Shown here: positions 56,880 through 64,000 of the stretch, piece after piece | Position numbering within the stretch: the first letter of the stretch is position 1 | Layout of the letters: each line of letters starts with the position of its first letter | From: Streptomyces sp. SM10 | GTDB lineage: Bacteria; Actinomycetota; Actinomycetes; Streptomycetales; Streptomycetaceae | Assembly: GCF_002910915.1 (NCBI RefSeq) | Contig: NZ_NEUF01000187.1 | Span: 47,123 to 111,122, forward strand | DNA: 64,000 nt | Direction: 5' to 3' | Position numbers and translations under genes: made by a program | The notes under the pieces: model-generated | The model's input: only the letters and a program-made list of their open reading frames with translations | The model's database searches: none | Told to the model about the DNA's origin: nothing

Positions 56880-58189
56880 GCGGACCGGTCGGGACGGCCG
56901 CGATATCGCTGTGGCGGGATCGCGGGTTCCGCCGCTTCTGGGCCGGTCAGTCGGTGTCGCAACTGGGCGACCGGGTCACCGAACTGGCCCTGCCCCTGAT
57001 CGCCGTCAGCGCCCTGGACGCCACGGCCGGCCAGGTGGCGTGGCTGACCGCGCTGATCTGGACACCCAACCTGCTCGCGATCCTCCTGGGGGCATGGGTC
57101 GACCGACGGACCCGCAAACGCCGCCTGATGATCCTGGCCGACCTGATGCGCGCCGCAGTGCTGCTCAGTGTCCCGGCGGCCTTCCTGCTGGGAGCGGTGA
57201 CGCTCGGGCAGCTGTACGCGGTGGCGTTACTGACGGGCGCGGCCGGGGTGCTGTTCAACACCGCCTACCCCCCCTTCTTCGTGAGCCTCGTGCCACGCGC
57301 GTCCTACGTCGACGCGAACAGCAAGCTCAGCGCCAGCCGGTCGATGTCGTACGTCGCCGGGCCGGCCGTCGGCGGCGTTCTGGTCCAGGCGCTGACCGCA
57401 CCCCTCACCCTCGTCGTGGACGCCCTGACCTTCCTGGTGTCGGCGTTCCTGGTCGGCCGGGTCCAGGTCGACGAACCCACCACGCCCGACGACGCGGGGG
57501 CGCCCTCACTGGTGCGACGAGCGCGGGAGGGGCTGTCGTTCGTCGTCCGCCACCGGGTGCTGCGGGCGACTCTCGGGTGCGCGGCGACCGTCAACTTCTT
57601 CACCTTCGTCGCGGGCAGCGGTCTGATCGTGCTCTTCGCCAGCCGGAACCTCGGCCTGTCGGCGGTCGTGATCGGCCTCGCGTTCGGGGTCGGGGCGACC
57701 GGCTCCCTCCTCGGTGCGGTGTCGGCCCCGAGGATCTCGCGGCGGCTCGGCGTGGGGCGCTGCATCCTCGTGGGCGCCGTCCTGTTCCCGGCGCCGATCG
57801 CCCTGGCCGCCGCGGCTGACGGCCCGCTCTGGCTCCGCGCCGGAGTCCTGTCCGCGGCCGAGTTCCTCTCCGGCTTCGGCGTCATGCTGTTCGACGTCAA
57901 CCTCAACTCCCTCCAGGCCGCCGTGATCCCCGACGGCATGCGCAGCCGCGTGGCGGGCGCGTACAGCACGATCAACTACGGCGTACGCCCCGTCGGCGCC
58001 GTGACCGGCGGGCTGCTCGCCACCCTCGTCGGTCTCAGGCCCACCCTCCTCGTCGCTGCCGCCGGCGGAGCGCTGTCGCTGCTCTGGCTGCTGCCCTCAC
58101 CGATCCCCCGCATCCGCTCCCTCCCCGAGAGCGGCGGCGCGGACACGGCCGCCGGAAAGGAGGACGGCAACCGGCCGGTACCGCGCTGA
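56876..58189 (+). CDS. MFS exporter with an in-frame TTA codon
   Basis: A 437-residue major facilitator superfamily transporter of the drug/macrolide-exporter (MefA-like/DUF894) type. It starts with RDRGFRRFWAGQSVSQLGDRVTELALPLIAV, has WVDRRTRKRRLMILADLMRA as the loop 2-3 motif and about 12 hydrophobic helices, ending with a basic tail. Codon 118 (57227-57229, in VALLTG) is TTA, so translation depends on bldA. It is coupled to the ArsR gene by ATGA. Substrate unknown; export of a toxic compound during development is a fair guess. Confidence 0.9.
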   Translation: MSGPVGTAAISLWRDRGFRRFWAGQSVSQLGDRVTELALPLIAVSALDATAGQVAWLTALIWTPNLLAILLGAWVDRRTRKRRLMILADLMRAAVLLSVPAAFLLGAVTLGQLYAVALLTGAAGVLFNTAYPPFFVSLVPRASYVDANSKLSASRSMSYVAGPAVGGVLVQALTAPLTLVVDALTFLVSAFLVGRVQVDEPTTPDDAGAPSLVRRAREGLSFVVRHRVLRATLGCAATVNFFTFVAGSGLIVLFASRNLGLSAVVIGLAFGVGATGSLLGAVSAPRISRRLGVGRCILVGAVLFPAPIALAAAADGPLWLRAGVLSAAEFLSGFGVMLFDVNLNSLQAAVIPDGMRSRVAGAYSTINYGVRPVGAVTGGLLATLVGLRPTLLVAAAGGALSLLWLLPSPIPRIRSLPESGGADTAAGKEDGNRPVPR

Positions 58190-58322
58190 CCGCCCCCTGC
58201 GCACCCCGCCCGGGGGCGCCGCGCGCCCCGGGCCGGATCGACGGCCGGAGCAAGCGCCCAGGACAGAGGCGAAGTCGGCGCCGCACCCCCCGGGCGGCGG
58301 CGCGGTCGCACAGGCGCCTGTC

Positions 58323-59189
58323 TCACACCTTCCCGATGCCCAGCGTCGTCTCCGAGGGCAGCAGTCCCGAGCCGATCACCTCCACCCAGATCGGCCCCAG
58401 CAGCTCCACGAGCCGCTGCCGCTCCTCGGGGCCGAGCGCGGCCCAGGGCGCCGACGCCTCCTCGTCCGTGCGTCGCTCGATCTCCGCGCGCAGCGCCCGC
58501 CCGGCCACCGTTGCCGTCCCGTCCGCCTCCAGCAGCCCCCGCTCCGCCAGTCGGCCGCGGGCCGCCTCCCACTCGGCCCCGCTCCATCCCCGGCTCTCGA
58601 AGACCTCCGGACGGGCGGCACCGACGGCGGCGAAGGAGACCAGCGACTCCACCGGGTCCAGGCCCGCCGCCACGAGCGCCGCGACATGCCCGTCCCCCCG
58701 GTGCTCCCGCAGGACCGTCGCGGCCTGCCAGAGCACCAGATGCGGGGCGTCCGGCCAGGACAGGGCCGCGTTCGCCGCGGCCAGCGGGCGGCCGGACACG
58801 TCCGCCGCCGTCGCCACCCGTCGCGCCAGCGCCGCGGCCTCGGCGAGCTCCTGGCCCCCGGTCCGGCCGCCGAGCAGGGCCCGGTAGGCCCGGTCGACCG
58901 CCCTCGTCCTGGCCGCGAGCACCGCGTCCGGGGCAGCGACGGCCCAGGCGGCCGGAACGTACCGCCCGACCATGGCGGGGCTGAAGCTGTGGAAGGTGGC
59001 GGTCACCCGCTCCGCGCCCGCCTCCCCAAGCGGCGCCGCCCGCCAGGCGAAGTAGCCGGGCCAGCGCTCGTCCGTCGCGTATCCGAGCCCGGCGGCCTCC
59101 TCGTAGCCCTCCGGCGCGTAGTAGACGATGGCGTGCAACGGCTCCAGCAGATGCCACATCCTGCGTACGAACCCCAGCTCGTCGGACAT
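58323..59189 (-). CDS. SCO6745 family protein (HTH-like, unknown function)
   Basis: A 288-residue actinobacterial protein of the type named after SCO6745. Recognisable segments are FVRRMWHLLEPLHAIVYYAPE at the N terminus, AERVTATFHSFSPAMVGRYVPAAW, LVLWQAATVLREHRGDGHVAALV and a MarR-like winged-helix stretch (GLLEADGTATVAGRALRAEIERRTD). It is divergent from a TetR regulator with two repeated operators between them, so it is probably controlled by that regulator. Biochemical role not known. Confidence 0.85.
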   Translation of the reverse strand: MSDELGFVRRMWHLLEPLHAIVYYAPEGYEEAAGLGYATDERWPGYFAWRAAPLGEAGAERVTATFHSFSPAMVGRYVPAAWAVAAPDAVLAARTRAVDRAYRALLGGRTGGQELAEAAALARRVATAADVSGRPLAAANAALSWPDAPHLVLWQAATVLREHRGDGHVAALVAAGLDPVESLVSFAAVGAARPEVFESRGWSGAEWEAARGRLAERGLLEADGTATVAGRALRAEIERRTDEEASAPWAALGPEERQRLVELLGPIWVEVIGSGLLPSETTLGIGKV

Positions 59190-59215
59190 ACCGGCCTCCA
59201 GCGCCCCAGCTCATC

Positions 59216-59275
59216 TTGTCAGTGACTAGATTCTCAGGATGCGCCCGTCCACCGAATTTGTCAATGACTAGATTC
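59216..59275. promoter_or_regulatory. Two direct copies of a TTGTCANTGACTAGATTC operator in a divergent region
   Basis: TTGTCAGTGACTAGATTC (59216-59233) and TTGTCAATGACTAGATTC (59258-59275) are 42 bp apart, about four helical turns. Each has the near-palindrome TTGTCANTGACTA typical of TetR-family operators. They lie in the spacer between the SCO6745-family and TetR genes and probably bind the TetR protein. Confidence 0.75.
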
Positions 59276-59292
59276 GGCGTACGGTGCGTGCC

Positions 59293-59895
59293 ATGACCAG
59301 TGAGCGCACCTACCACCACGGCGACCTGCGGCGCGCGGTCCTGGCCGCCGCCCTCGACGCCATCGAACAGGCCGGCCCCGACGCCCTCTCCCTGCGCGAC
59401 CTCGCCCGCCGGGCGGGCGTCTCGCACGCAGCGCCCGCCCACCACTTCAAGGACCGCACCGGCCTGCTCACCGCCGTGGCCGCCGAGGGCTACACCCTGT
59501 TCGCCGACGCCCTGGCGAAGGCACCGGACCTACGGGAACGGGGCGTCGCCTACGTACGCTTCGCTGCCGGGCACCCCGCCTACTTCCAGGTGATGTTCCG
59601 CCCCGAACTCCTCCGCGCCGACGACCCGGGCCTGCTCGCCGCGAAGGCCCGCGCGACCGAGGAACTGCGCGCCGGGGTCAGCGACCTGCCCGGGGCGGCC
59701 CGCGGTGAGGACGCGCGCCTCACCGGCATCGCAGCCTGGTCCCTCGCCCACGGCTTCGCGACGCTCCTGCTCAGCGGCAACCTGACGGGCCCGGTCGGCG
59801 ACCGGGATCCCGGCGAGGTCTTCCGGGTCCTCGCCGGGATCCTCTTCGAGCCGCCCACGGCCGCCGGCGAACCTACGACCCCAGAATCGTCGTGA
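59293..59895 (+). CDS. TetR/AcrR family transcriptional regulator
   Basis: A 200-residue regulator with a TetR helix-turn-helix at the N terminus (DLRRAVLAAALDAIEQAGPDALSLRDLARRAGVSHAAPAHHFKDRTGLL) and a helical ligand-binding domain with PAYFQVMFRPELL, as in the TetR_C_33/WHG group. The ATG at 59293 is preferred; GTG 59284 is possible. Divergent from the SCO6745-family gene and flanked by two operators. Its 3' end overlaps the mfd stop by 23 bp on the opposite strand. Confidence 0.9.
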   Translation: MTSERTYHHGDLRRAVLAAALDAIEQAGPDALSLRDLARRAGVSHAAPAHHFKDRTGLLTAVAAEGYTLFADALAKAPDLRERGVAYVRFAAGHPAYFQVMFRPELLRADDPGLLAAKARATEELRAGVSDLPGAARGEDARLTGIAAWSLAHGFATLLLSGNLTGPVGDRDPGEVFRVLAGILFEPPTAAGEPTTPESS

Positions 59896-62800
59896 GGAAC
59901 TCCCCGGTCCACGAGAGGAGTTCGCGCCCCACCACCGGCTTCCCGCCGATACGGCCCGCCGTCGGCCGAGGCACCAGGATCTGGCGCGTGGCCGGCTTGA
60001 AGATCGTCTTGGGGTGCAGCCGCTTCAGCCGCAGCTCCTGCGACTCCCGCAGCTCCACCGGTGCGAAGCGGATGTTCGGACCCTGCAGCACGATCTCGCC
60101 CACCCCGCAGGCCCGGGCCAGCATCCGCAGGCCCGCCACCAGCAGGAGGTTCTCCACCGGCTCCGGCAGCTTGCCGTACCGGTCGGTGAGCTCCTCGCGC
60201 ACCGCCCGGATGTCCTCCTCCGAATTCGCGGAGGCGATCGCCCGGTAGGCCTGGAGGCGCAGCCGCTCGCCCGGGGCGTAGTCGTGCGGGACGTGCGCGT
60301 CGACCGGGAGCTCGATCTTGACCTCCAGCGGCGGCTCCTCCTCGACGGAACCGTCCACGGCGGCCCGGTAGTCGGCCACCGCCTCGCCGACCATCCGGAT
60401 GTACAGGTCGAAGCCGACCCCCGCGATGTGCCCGGACTGCTCACCGCCCAGCAGGTTTCCGGCGCCGCGGATCTCCAGGTCCTTCATCGCCACGTACATG
60501 CCCGCGCCCATCTCGGTGTGCTGGGCGATCGTCGCGAGGCGCTCGTGCGCCGTCTCCGTCAGCGGCTTCTCCGGCGGATACAGGAAGTAGGAGTAGCCCC
60601 GGTCCCGGCCACGGCCGACCCGGCCCCGCAGCTGGTGCAGCTGGGAGAGGCCGAAGTTGTCGCCGCGCTCCACGATCAGGGTGTTGGCATTGGAGATGTC
60701 GATGCCGGACTCGACGATCGTCGTCGAGACCAGCACGTCGAACCTCTTCTCCCAGAAGTCGACGACGACCTGCTCCAGCTGGCTCTCGCCCATCTGCCCG
60801 TGCGCCGTAGCGATCCGCGCCTCCGGCACGATCTCGCGCAGCCGCGCCGCGGCCCTGTCGATGGACTCGACCCGGTTGTGGATGTAGAACACCTGGCCCT
60901 CGCGCAGGAGTTCACGCCGCACGGCCGCGCCGATCTGCTTCTCCTCGTACGGCCCGACGAAGGTCAGAACCGGGTGCCGCTCCTCGGGGGGCGTCGTGAT
61001 CGTCGACATCTCGCGGATGCCGGTGACGGCCATCTCGAGCGTACGGGGGATGGGCGTCGCCGACATGGTGAGCACGTCCACGTTGGCCCGCAGCTTCTTC
61101 AGCTGCTCCTTGTGCTCGACACCGAAGCGCTGCTCCTCGTCGACGATGACCAGGCCCAGGTCCTTGAACTTCGTCTCCGACGAGAACAGCCGGTGCGTGC
61201 CGATGACCAGGTCCACGGAGCCGTCCTTCAGCCCCTCCAGCGTCGCCTTCGAATCGGTCTCCGACTGGAAGCGGCTCAGTGCCCGCACGTTGACGGGGAA
61301 CTGGGCGTACCGCTCGGTGAACGTGCCGAAGTGCTGCTGCACCAGGAGCGTCGTGGGCACGAGGACGGCGACCTGCTTGCCGTCCTGGACGGCCTTGAAG
61401 GCCGCGCGGACCGCGATCTCCGTCTTGCCGTAGCCGACGTCACCGCAGATCAGCCGGTCCATCGGGACGGACTTCTCCATGTCCTCCTTGACCTCGGCGA
61501 TCGTGGAGAGCTGGTCGGGCGTCTCCGCGTACGGGAAGGCGTCCTCCAGCTCGCGTTGCCAGGGGGTGTCCGGGCCGAAGGCGTGACCGGGGGCCGCCAT
61601 CCGCGCCGAGTACAGCTTGATCAGGTCGGCGGCGATCTCCTTGACCGCCTTCTTGGCCCGCTGCTTCGTCTTCGTCCAGTCCGCGCCGCCGAGCCGGTGC
61701 AGGGTCGGGGCCTCGCCGCCGACGTACTTGGTGACCTGCTCCAGCTGGTCGGTGGGGATGTAGAGACGGTCGCCCGGCTGGCCACGCTTGGCGGGGGCGT
61801 ACTCGACGAGGAGGTACTCGCGGGTCGCGCCCTGCACCGCGCGCTGCACCATCTCGATGTAGCGGCCCACACCGTGCTGCTCGTGGACGATGTAGTCGCC
61901 CGCCTGCAGCGTCAGCGGGTCGACGGACTTGCGGCGGCGGGCCGGCATCCGCCCCAGGTCCTTGCTGGCGGTTCGCTGTCCGGTCAGGTCCGTCTCGGTC
62001 AGCACGGCGAGCTTCAGCGCCGGGTCGACGAAGCCGTTGTCGATCGCACCGCACGAGACGTGGACCAGCGACGGCGTGATCTCGGTCAGGTCCTGGTCGA
62101 GACGGGCCGCGATGCCCTCACCGCCGAGGACCTCCACGGTGCGGGACGCAGGCCCCTGGCCCTCGGTGACGTACACCGTCCGCCAGCCGTCGGCGAGCCA
62201 CCCCTTGGTGTCGGCGAGCGCCCGGGCGGTGTCCCCGCGGTACGTCTCCGGGGCGCGCATCCCCAGCTTCAGGGTGGTGTCGTCGATCTCGTCGTCGGCG
62301 GCGAAGGGGGCCACCGACCACCACATCATGCCCAGCTCCCGGGCCCGGTCCCGGACGTCCGCGATGCCCCGCAGGGAGGCCGCCCCGACGTCGATCGGGG
62401 CCTCGCCGCCGCCCGCGGTGGCGGCCCAGGACGCCTGGAGGAACTCCTGGCTGGTCGCGACGAGGTCCGCCGCCCGGGTCCGCACCCGCTCCGGGTCGCA
62501 GACCAGCGCCATCGAGCCCTTCGGCAGGACGTCGAGCAGCAGCTCCATCTCGTCGACGAGCACCGGGGCCAGGGACTCCATGCCCTCGACCGCGATGCCC
62601 TCCGCGATCTTGCCGAGCAGCTCGCCCAGCTCGGGGTGGGCCTCCGCGAGGGCCGCGGCCTTCTCGCGCACGTCATCGGTGAGCAGCAGCTCACGGCAGG
62701 GAGGGGCCCACAGCCCGTGCTCGGCGACCTCCAGGGACCGCTGGTCGGCAATCTTGAAGTAGCGGATCTCCTCGACGTCGTCGCCCCAGAACTCCACCCG

Positions 62801-63403
62801 CAGGGGGTGTTCCTCGGTCGGCGGGAAGACGTCGAGGATGCCGCCGCGCACGGCGAACTCGCCGCGCTTCTCGACCAGTTCGACCCGGGCGTACGCCGCT
62901 GCCGCGAGGGCGTCCACGACCTCGCCCAGATCCGCGGTCTGCCCGCTGCTCAGCGCGACGGGCTCCAGGTCGCCGAGCCCCTTGACCTGGGGCTGGAGCA
63001 CGGAGCGGACGGGGGCGACGACCACGCTGACCGGGCCGGTCTCCGGGTCGTCGGGCCGCGGGTGCGCGAGCCGGCGCAGCACCGCGAGGCGGCGGCCCAC
63101 GGTGTCCGAGCGGGGCGAGAGCCGCTCGTGGGGCAGGGTCTCCCAGGACGGGAACTCCGCCACGGTGTCGGGGGGCAGCAGGGTCCGCAGCGCGGCGGCC
63201 AGGTCCTCGGCCTCCCGGCCGGTCGCGGTGACGGCGAGCACCGTACGCCCGGCGTCACGGGCCAGCGCGGCCACGGCGAAGGGGCGCGCGGCGGGCGGCC
63301 CGACCAGGTCGACATGGGCCCGGTGGCCGTCGGAGGCGGCCTTCACCGCTTCGGAGAGCGCCGGGTCGGTGACGACGACATCCAGCAGACCGTGCAGGCT
63401 CAT
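59873..63403 (-). CDS. mfd: Transcription-repair coupling factor Mfd
   Basis: A 1176-residue ATP-dependent translocase that releases stalled RNA polymerase and recruits UvrA. The N-terminal UvrB-like region covers about residues 1-340 (DLVGPPAARPFAVAALARDAGRTVLAV, FPPTEEHPLRVEFWGDDVEEIRYF). The RNA polymerase-interacting domain begins GDYIVHEQHGVGRY (near 510). The RecG-like motor has GDVGYGKTE (Walker A, near 655), DEEQRFGVEHKE and LRGRVGRGRDRGYSYFLYP, and the C-terminal TRCF domain ends in LSWTGEFLTTILGS. The ATG at 63403 gives the usual N terminus; an in-frame extension to 63451 is not family-like. Confidence 0.96.
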   Translation of the reverse strand: MSLHGLLDVVVTDPALSEAVKAASDGHRAHVDLVGPPAARPFAVAALARDAGRTVLAVTATGREAEDLAAALRTLLPPDTVAEFPSWETLPHERLSPRSDTVGRRLAVLRRLAHPRPDDPETGPVSVVVAPVRSVLQPQVKGLGDLEPVALSSGQTADLGEVVDALAAAAYARVELVEKRGEFAVRGGILDVFPPTEEHPLRVEFWGDDVEEIRYFKIADQRSLEVAEHGLWAPPCRELLLTDDVREKAAALAEAHPELGELLGKIAEGIAVEGMESLAPVLVDEMELLLDVLPKGSMALVCDPERVRTRAADLVATSQEFLQASWAATAGGGEAPIDVGAASLRGIADVRDRARELGMMWWSVAPFAADDEIDDTTLKLGMRAPETYRGDTARALADTKGWLADGWRTVYVTEGQGPASRTVEVLGGEGIAARLDQDLTEITPSLVHVSCGAIDNGFVDPALKLAVLTETDLTGQRTASKDLGRMPARRRKSVDPLTLQAGDYIVHEQHGVGRYIEMVQRAVQGATREYLLVEYAPAKRGQPGDRLYIPTDQLEQVTKYVGGEAPTLHRLGGADWTKTKQRAKKAVKEIAADLIKLYSARMAAPGHAFGPDTPWQRELEDAFPYAETPDQLSTIAEVKEDMEKSVPMDRLICGDVGYGKTEIAVRAAFKAVQDGKQVAVLVPTTLLVQQHFGTFTERYAQFPVNVRALSRFQSETDSKATLEGLKDGSVDLVIGTHRLFSSETKFKDLGLVIVDEEQRFGVEHKEQLKKLRANVDVLTMSATPIPRTLEMAVTGIREMSTITTPPEERHPVLTFVGPYEEKQIGAAVRRELLREGQVFYIHNRVESIDRAAARLREIVPEARIATAHGQMGESQLEQVVVDFWEKRFDVLVSTTIVESGIDISNANTLIVERGDNFGLSQLHQLRGRVGRGRDRGYSYFLYPPEKPLTETAHERLATIAQHTEMGAGMYVAMKDLEIRGAGNLLGGEQSGHIAGVGFDLYIRMVGEAVADYRAAVDGSVEEEPPLEVKIELPVDAHVPHDYAPGERLRLQAYRAIASANSEEDIRAVREELTDRYGKLPEPVENLLLVAGLRMLARACGVGEIVLQGPNIRFAPVELRESQELRLKRLHPKTIFKPATRQILVPRPTAGRIGGKPVVGRELLSWTGEFLTTILGS

Positions 63404-63638
63404 GAAGGTTCCGTCCGGTGGGGCGAGTGGGCAACGCGAAGGACCCGACACGTGGGACGGGCCGGGGTGTCCAGCGTACGACGCCGGTGTGTCACCCGCG
63501 CGAGGGAACGCCGTTGTCCGGACGGCGGCAGCGGGGCCGGCCTCGGTCCGTAGCGTCTCCTGAGCTCTCCGACGACTTCAAGGACCTCATCAACGGCACG
63601 GAGGCAAGGCCGGACGTCTTCCCCCGCTCCACCGCGCC

Positions 63639-63743
63639 CCCTTCGACCGCATCCTCGCCGCCCAGGCCCGGGCGGAGGGGCCGACGATCGTCACCCGCGA
63701 CACGTGGATCCCTCAGTACGACGTGCCGGTCATCCCCGCCTGA
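63639..63743 (+). pseudogene. C-terminal fragment of a PIN-domain (VapC-like) toxin
   Basis: PFDRILAAQARAEGPTIVTRD followed by TWIPQYDVPVIPA-stop matches the last third of VapC-type PIN nucleases (DPFDRxLxAQA...LVTRD). The N-terminal half with the first catalytic acids is missing. A different frame just upstream, ELSDDFKDLINGTEARPD, may be another decayed piece. No partner antitoxin is seen, so the fragment should be inactive. Confidence 0.6.
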
Positions 63744-63763
63744 CGGAGGCAGCGGGACGCGAA

Positions 63764-63801
63764 CCGGCCCCGGAGCGTCTGGAGGAACGTCCCGGGGCCG
63801 G
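63764..63801. terminator. Stem-loop terminator at the end of the partial ABC permease
   Basis: CCGGCCCCGG (63764-63773) pairs with CCGGGGCCGG (63792-63801) over an 18-nt loop, 26 nt past the minus-strand stop at 63827. Confidence 0.65.
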
Positions 63802-63826
63802 AGCAGTCATCGTACGGCCGGCTCCG

Positions 63827-64000
63827 TCACCCGTCCGTGGCGATCGCGTTCAGGACGTTCATCCGGCCGGCCCGGAAGGCCGGGACCAGGGCGGCGAACA
63901 GTCCGACGAAGGCCGAGGCGACGAAGACGGTGAGGATCGTCGGCCACGGGATCTCCAGGACCTCGAGCCCCTCCAGCGCCAGCAGCTTCTGGGCCGAGGT
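63827..64000 (-). CDS. ABC transporter permease, C-terminal end only (FtsX type)
   Basis: The last 57 codons of a minus-strand gene that continues beyond the window. The visible sequence ends with IPWPTILTVFVASAFVGLFAALVPAFRAGRMNVLNAIATDG-stop, the typical last transmembrane helix and RxxxMNVLxAI end of FtsX/MacB-type permeases, like the 33114 gene. The remaining subunits lie outside the window. Confidence 0.88.
   Translation of the reverse strand, partial: TSAQKLLALEGLEVLEIPWPTILTVFVASAFVGLFAALVPAFRAGRMNVLNAIATDG

Noticed and set aside
60014..63553. Long open frame antisense to mfd
   Set aside because: The opposite strand encodes a perfect Mfd with all motifs; the antisense translation is compositionally biased and domain-free.

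Overview
The window is high-GC actinobacterial chromosome, almost certainly Streptomyces. The evidence is extreme third-position GC, frequent GTG and TTG starts, long perfect GC-rich hairpins as terminators, mycothiol-type and LysM/resuscitation-factor genes, a roadblock/LC7 gene set, and the rare leucine tRNA with anticodon UAA (bldA) at 31321-31404. From memory, the gene order resembles the conserved core of the S. coelicolor chromosome around the bldA/ndh/eno/mfd loci; this was not looked up.

Layout. 1-2.9 kb: purK-purE-dipeptidase operon (-). 3-7.5 kb: GtrA-like protein, a two-component system (-) and a POT peptide transporter with a long structured leader. 7.6-10 kb: a partner-switching stress sigma set (anti-sigma kinase, STAS antagonist, SigB/SigF-type sigma). 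10-15.7 kb: a translationally coupled histidine-utilisation operon hutU - M20 amidohydrolase - hutF - hutI, without hutH or a recognisable hutG. 16-18.2 kb: a four-gene roadblock/PATAN module with no GTPase, whose third gene carries an in-frame TTA codon. 18.2-31 kb: mixed housekeeping genes (RpiR regulator, DsbA-like protein, methyltransferase, cystathionine beta-synthase, SGNH hydrolase, thiolase followed by a 101-bp tandem repeat, Bax-inhibitor-like protein, lipoprotein).

31.3-32 kb: bldA tRNA beside a frameshifted remnant of a beta-mannosidase-type gene. 32.3-35.6 kb: MacB/FtsX-type ABC exporter. 35.7-42.6 kb: cyclopropane-fatty-acid-synthase-like enzyme, type II NADH dehydrogenase with two Rex-like operators, Ppx/GppA, DUF501, FtsB/DivIC-like protein and enolase. 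42.9-45 kb: two resuscitation-promoting-factor-like muralytic proteins, one under a ydaO-type c-di-AMP riboswitch. 45.2-52.7 kb: P450, MazG, SurA-like lipoprotein, Ser/Thr kinase plus membrane protein, and an orphan HTH-N6-methyltransferase-HsdS fusion. 52.9-59.9 kb: small secreted, membrane and acetyltransferase proteins, an ArsR-MFS pair whose transporter has a TTA codon, and a divergent TetR/SCO6745-family pair with repeated operators. 59.9-64 kb: mfd, a PIN-domain remnant and the end of an ABC permease.

How parts connect. bldA supplies the only efficient reader of UUA codons. A visual scan found in-frame TTA in just two genes here, the roadblock protein at 17225 and the MFS exporter at 56876, so both are candidates for developmental control by a tRNA encoded in the same window. 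The c-di-AMP riboswitch, Rex sites, partner-switching sigma set and roadblock module make this a regulator-rich part of the core chromosome. The strongest candidates for a poorly described system are the GTPase-less roadblock/PATAN module and the stand-alone HTH-methyltransferase-specificity fusion.
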